Made by a program: the position numbers and the translations under genes. Shown here piece after piece: positions 38,904 through 41,805 of a stretch of 41,805 bases of DNA. Origin of the DNA: an uncultured Collinsella sp. (GTDB taxonomy: Bacteria > Actinomycetota > Coriobacteriia > Coriobacteriales > Coriobacteriaceae); NCBI GenBank assembly GCA_902464495.1, contig CABQJK010000016.1, forward strand, positions 1 through 41,805. The letters are read 5' to 3'. Under the pieces are notes generated by a model that worked only from the letters and a program-made list of their open reading frames with translations, was not told the DNA's origin and ran no database searches. Numbering within the stretch: the stretch's first letter is position 1; the number at the start of each line of letters is the position of its first letter.

Positions 38904-41126
38904 ATGAAGATCATCAAGCGCAGCGGCACCGAGGTTGTCTTTGACATCGATAAGATCGTCAATGCGATTCGCGCCGCCAACTTGGAGGTCGAGGAGAGCT
39001 CTCGTCTAACCGACCGCCAGGTGGTTTACGCGGCACAAAACGTCGCCGAGGCATGCGAGAACGCGGGCCACACCGTTTCGGTCGAGGAGATCCAGGATTT
39101 GGTCGAGGACGAGATTATGCGTCTCGACTGCTACGAGGTTGCCCGCCACTACATCATCTATCGCTATGTTCAGAGCCTGAAGCGCCAGAAGAACACGACC
39201 GATGACAAGATTCTGTCGCTGATCGAGTGCAATAACGAAGAGGTCAAGCAGGAGAACTCTAACAAGAACCCGACCGTCAATTCCGTCCAGCGCGACTATA
39301 TGGCCGGCGAGATTTCCAAGGACCTGACTCAGCGCGTGCTGCTGCCCCAGGAGATCGTGGATGCCCACAATGAGGGCCTGATCCACTTCCACGATTCCGA
39401 CTACTTTGCCCAGCACATGCACAACTGCGATCTGGTGAACCTGGAGGACATGCTCCAGAACGGCACCGTTATCTCGGGCACGCTGATCGAGAAGCCGCAC
39501 AGCTTCTCGACCGCCTGCAACATCGCGACGCAGATTATCGCCCAGGTTGCTTCCTCCCAGTACGGCGGCCAGTCTATTTCGCTGACCCATCTCGCCCCCT
39601 TTGTTGAGGTGAGCCGTCAAAAGATTCGCGGCGAGGTTGCCCGCGAGCTCGAGGAGCTCGGTGTTTCGGCATCTCCCGAAAAGGTCCGCGAGGTTGTTGA
39701 GGACCGCCTGCGTGACGAGATCCGTCGCGGCGTCCAGACGATCCAGTATCAGGTCGTGACCCTTATGACCACCAACGGCCAGGCGCCGTTCGTGACGGTC
39801 TTCATGTATCTCAACGAGGCTCGCTCAGCGCAGGAGAAGCACGACCTTGCCATGATCGTGGAGGAGACGCTCCGTCAGCGCTATGAGGGCGTTAAGAACG
39901 AGGCCGGCGTGTGGATCACTCCGGCGTTCCCCAAGCTTATTTATGTGCTCGAGGACGATAACGTTTACGAGGATTCCCCGTACTTCTACCTGACTCAGCT
40001 GGCTGCGAAGTGCACCGCCAAGCGCATGGTGCCCGACTACATCTCTGAGAAGAAGATGCGCGAGCTCAAGCTGTCGAAGGGCGAGACCGCGGGCAACGGC
40101 GACTGCTATACCTGCATGGGTTGTCGCAGCTTCCTGACGCCCGACCGCTCCGGTAACGGATTTAACAACGTGGCCAACGCGCTGAACTATGACCCAAACA
40201 AGCCCAAGTACTACGGTCGCTTTAACCAGGGCGTTGTGACCATCAACCTGCCCGATGTCGCGCTGAGCTCGCATCAGGACATGGACAAGTTCTGGAAAAT
40301 CTTCGACGAGCGCCTCGAGCTGTGCCACCGCGCCCTGCTGTGCCGTCATGAGCGTCTGATGGGTACGCTTTCGGATGCCGCACCGATTCTTTGGCAGTAC
40401 GGTGCCCTCGCCCGCCTGAAGAAGGGCGAGACGATCGACAAGCTGCTCGTGGGCGGCTATTCCACCATCAGCCTGGGGTATGCCGGCCTGTATGAGTGCG
40501 TCAAGTACATGACGGGCCACAGCCACACCGAGAAGGAGGGCACGCCCTTTGCCATGGCCGTCATGCAGCGCATGAACGACAAGTGCGCCGAGTGGAAGGC
40601 CGAAAGCGATATTGACTTCTCGCTGTACGGTACCCCGCTTGAGTCGACGACCTACAAGTTCGCCAAGTGCCTGCAGCGTCGTTTTGGCATCATCCCGGGC
40701 GTGACGGACAAGGGCTACATCACCAACAGCTACCACGTCCACGTGTCCGAGGAGATCGACGCATTCGACAAGCTCAAGTTCGAGGGCATGTTCCAGCAGC
40801 TTTCGCCGGGCGGCGCCATTTCCTACGTCGAGGTTCCCAACATGCAGGACAACCTCAAGGCTGTCATCCGCGTGATGCAGTACATCTACGACAACATCAT
40901 GTACGCCGAGCTCAACACCAAGAGCGACTACTGCCAGGTGTGCGGCTACGATGGCGAGATCAAGATTGTCGAGGATGACGGCAAGCTGGTGTGGGAGTGC
41001 CCCAGCTGCGGCAACCGCGACCAGGAGAAGATGAATGTCGCCCGTCGCACGTGCGGCTACATCGGTACCCAGTTCTGGAACCAGGGTCGAACCGAGGAGA
41101 TCCGCGACCGCGTGCTGCATCTCTAA
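38904..41126 (+). CDS. nrdD: Anaerobic ribonucleoside-triphosphate reductase (class III)
   Basis: NrdD reduces ribonucleoside triphosphates to deoxynucleotides without oxygen, using a glycyl radical. The 740 residues begin with an ATP-cone allosteric domain (about 1-95, MKIIKRSGTEVVFDIDKI), followed by the barrel with the conserved HIHDxDY-like text FHDSDYFAQHMHNC (about 164-177). Near the C-terminus are the four zinc cysteines (CQVC and CPSC) and the glycyl-radical motif RTCGY with Gly718. ATG 38904 has AAGAGG 7 bases upstream. The activase nrdG follows after 426 bases that hold two nested inverted repeats, an unusually long gap for this gene pair. Control by NrdR is indicated upstream. Confidence 0.97.
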   Translation: MKIIKRSGTEVVFDIDKIVNAIRAANLEVEESSRLTDRQVVYAAQNVAEACENAGHTVSVEEIQDLVEDEIMRLDCYEVARHYIIYRYVQSLKRQKNTTDDKILSLIECNNEEVKQENSNKNPTVNSVQRDYMAGEISKDLTQRVLLPQEIVDAHNEGLIHFHDSDYFAQHMHNCDLVNLEDMLQNGTVISGTLIEKPHSFSTACNIATQIIAQVASSQYGGQSISLTHLAPFVEVSRQKIRGEVARELEELGVSASPEKVREVVEDRLRDEIRRGVQTIQYQVVTLMTTNGQAPFVTVFMYLNEARSAQEKHDLAMIVEETLRQRYEGVKNEAGVWITPAFPKLIYVLEDDNVYEDSPYFYLTQLAAKCTAKRMVPDYISEKKMRELKLSKGETAGNGDCYTCMGCRSFLTPDRSGNGFNNVANALNYDPNKPKYYGRFNQGVVTINLPDVALSSHQDMDKFWKIFDERLELCHRALLCRHERLMGTLSDAAPILWQYGALARLKKGETIDKLLVGGYSTISLGYAGLYECVKYMTGHSHTEKEGTPFAMAVMQRMNDKCAEWKAESDIDFSLYGTPLESTTYKFAKCLQRRFGIIPGVTDKGYITNSYHVHVSEEIDAFDKLKFEGMFQQLSPGGAISYVEVPNMQDNLKAVIRVMQYIYDNIMYAELNTKSDYCQVCGYDGEIKIVEDDGKLVWECPSCGNRDQEKMNVARRTCGYIGTQFWNQGRTEEIRDRVLHL

Positions 41127-41137
41127 TAGTCATCCCA

Positions 41138-41275
41138 GGCCGCCCCGTAGCGAGGCCCCGGACCTTTACTCGCTATTTCGGACAGTCCTGGCTCACGACG
41201 GAGGCGCCACTGGCGCCTCCTGTTCGTGCGGAACTCATATCGAGCAAAGGTCCGGGGCCTCGCTACGGGGCGGCC
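41138..41275. repeat. Nested inverted repeat D (after nrdD)
   Basis: Outer arms 41138-41172 and 41241-41275 match over 34 of 35 positions. The inner hairpin GGAGGCGCC-ACT-GGCGCCTCC (41200-41220) is extended by CACGA/TCGTG. TCGGACA (41178-41184) and TGCGGAA (41227-41233) are the family motifs in the same orientation as repeat B. It begins 11 bases after the nrdD stop. No T-tract, so not a plain terminator. Confidence 0.82.
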
Positions 41276-41453
41276 AAGTTGATGTAGCTGAGATGCAGTA
41301 TGCGGTCTGCTCACTCCTCGAAGTTCTTAGCGGAAATAATTCGAGCTGCAGCTGCGATTTACTTGCGATAGCGGTTGAGCCGCAACCCAGTTTTTATTGG
41401 ACCTCGAACCCTATGCTCGATGTTCGCTTCGTTCATTGAGTTACCCTTTGCAT
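41276..41453. other. Spacer between repeats D and E
   Basis: 178 bases, no convincing gene, promoter or structure seen. Confidence 0.4.
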
Positions 41454-41537
41454 GAGGCCGGGACATATCGTCCCGCCCGCAGTTTCGCAGGCCGAAGGCC
41501 GAGAATGTTTGAGGACGGGATGATATGCCCCGGCCTC
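41454..41537. repeat. Nested inverted repeat E (just before nrdG)
   Basis: Outer arms 41454-41475 and 41516-41537 pair at 21 of 22 positions including one G-U. The inner hairpin is GGCC-GAA-GGCC (41490-41500). CCCGCAG (41476-41482) and ATGTTTGAGGAC (41505-41516) are the family motifs in the orientation of repeat C. The right arm ends 2 bases before the nrdG ribosome site. Confidence 0.8.
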
Positions 41538-41552
41538 CCGGGAGAGTTACCT

Positions 41553-41805
41553 ATGAACTACGCGAACATTAAGTATTTCGACATTGCTGATGGGGAAGGC
41601 GTTCGTACTTCTCTGTTTGTGAGCGGGTGCCGTCGTGGGTGCAAGAACTGCTTTAACTCTGTCGCGTGGGATTTTGCTGCGGGCGAGCCCTTTGATCGTG
41701 CCGTCGAGGACAAGATTATCGAGAGCCTCGATCATCCCTTTATTGACGGCCTGACGATTCTGGGCGGCGAGCCTATGGAGCCCGAGAATCAGGCCGGTCT
41801 CGTTG
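41553..41805 (+). CDS. nrdG: Anaerobic ribonucleotide reductase activating protein, 3'-truncated by window edge
   Basis: NrdG is the radical-SAM activase that makes the glycyl radical in NrdD. The first 84 residues are visible: the iron-sulfur motif CRRGCKNC (Cys26, Cys30, Cys33), the early SAM-side stretch DIADGEGVRTSLFVSGC, and GGEP (71-74), which binds the methionine amino group. ATG 41553 has GGGAGAG 6 bases upstream. The gene continues past the window. Repeat E ends almost at its ribosome site, so its translation may be influenced by that structure. Confidence 0.95.
   Translation, partial: MNYANIKYFDIADGEGVRTSLFVSGCRRGCKNCFNSVAWDFAAGEPFDRAVEDKIIESLDHPFIDGLTILGGEPMEPENQAGLV

Noticed and set aside
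41035..41439. Open frame across nrdD end and repeat D
   Set aside because: Overlaps the nrdD C-terminus in another frame and then reads through a palindrome.
17057..41537. CRISPR array or insertion sequence
   Set aside because: Repeats are few, dispersed and sequence-variable; no cas or transposase gene, and no target-site duplications at the element edges.

Overview
The window is about 42 kb of a GC-rich chromosome with densely packed genes, almost all on the + strand. The gene set points to the Coriobacteriia, probably a Collinsella-like gut anaerobe: an actinobacterial-type uvrC / rapZ-whiA / gap-pgk-tpi-secG neighbourhood, an anaerobic ribonucleotide reductase, and many small-molecule ABC transporters. 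The genus is inferred from content and style; no 16S gene is present.

Layout. (1) 1-7070: DNA repair and cell wall: uvrA (5' end outside the window), the Cys-tRNA deacylase ybaK, the lipid II flippase murJ and uvrC. (2) 7436-17866: a sialic-acid-type catabolic island. It holds a dipeptide-family ABC transporter (binding lipoprotein, permease, permease-ATPase fusion, ATPase), a CE7 esterase overlapping a paralogue that has lost its catalytic serine, a NanA-type aldolase, a NanK-type ROK kinase and NanE. Together they could import an (acetylated) sialic acid, de-O-acetylate it and convert it to GlcNAc-6-P. (3) 17968-25113: rapZ-whiA, then lower glycolysis gap-pgk-tpiA-gpmI, then secG. (4) 25407-31350: a second peptide-type ABC operon, oppABCDF-like. 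(5) 31351-38267: a patchwork of tRNA genes (Leu, Gly x3, Cys, Val, and a Gly 3' relic), a PAS-GAF-PP2C phosphatase next to a fused STAS/HATPase protein (a partner-switching module), and a GH13 alpha-glucosidase. (6) 38631-41805: nrdD with two NrdR boxes upstream, then nrdG, which runs off the window.

The most unusual signal lies between genes. At least four, probably five, intergenic segments (17057-17154, 31367-31493, 31676-31800, 41138-41275, 41454-41537) share one architecture. Each has long near-perfect outer inverted arms whose sequence differs from copy to copy, an inner hairpin, and between them two short conserved motifs facing each other (TTCCGCAGG and ATGYYYGAGGAC). I do not recognise this family. 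Other points of interest are the active/inactive esterase pair, the interruption of the uvrC-rapZ-whiA block by the sialic acid island with no yvcK/glmR gene present, a missing iron-sulfur cysteine in UvrC, a tRNA-Gly 3' relic with its own terminator, and a near-identical upstream element at three tRNA promoters.
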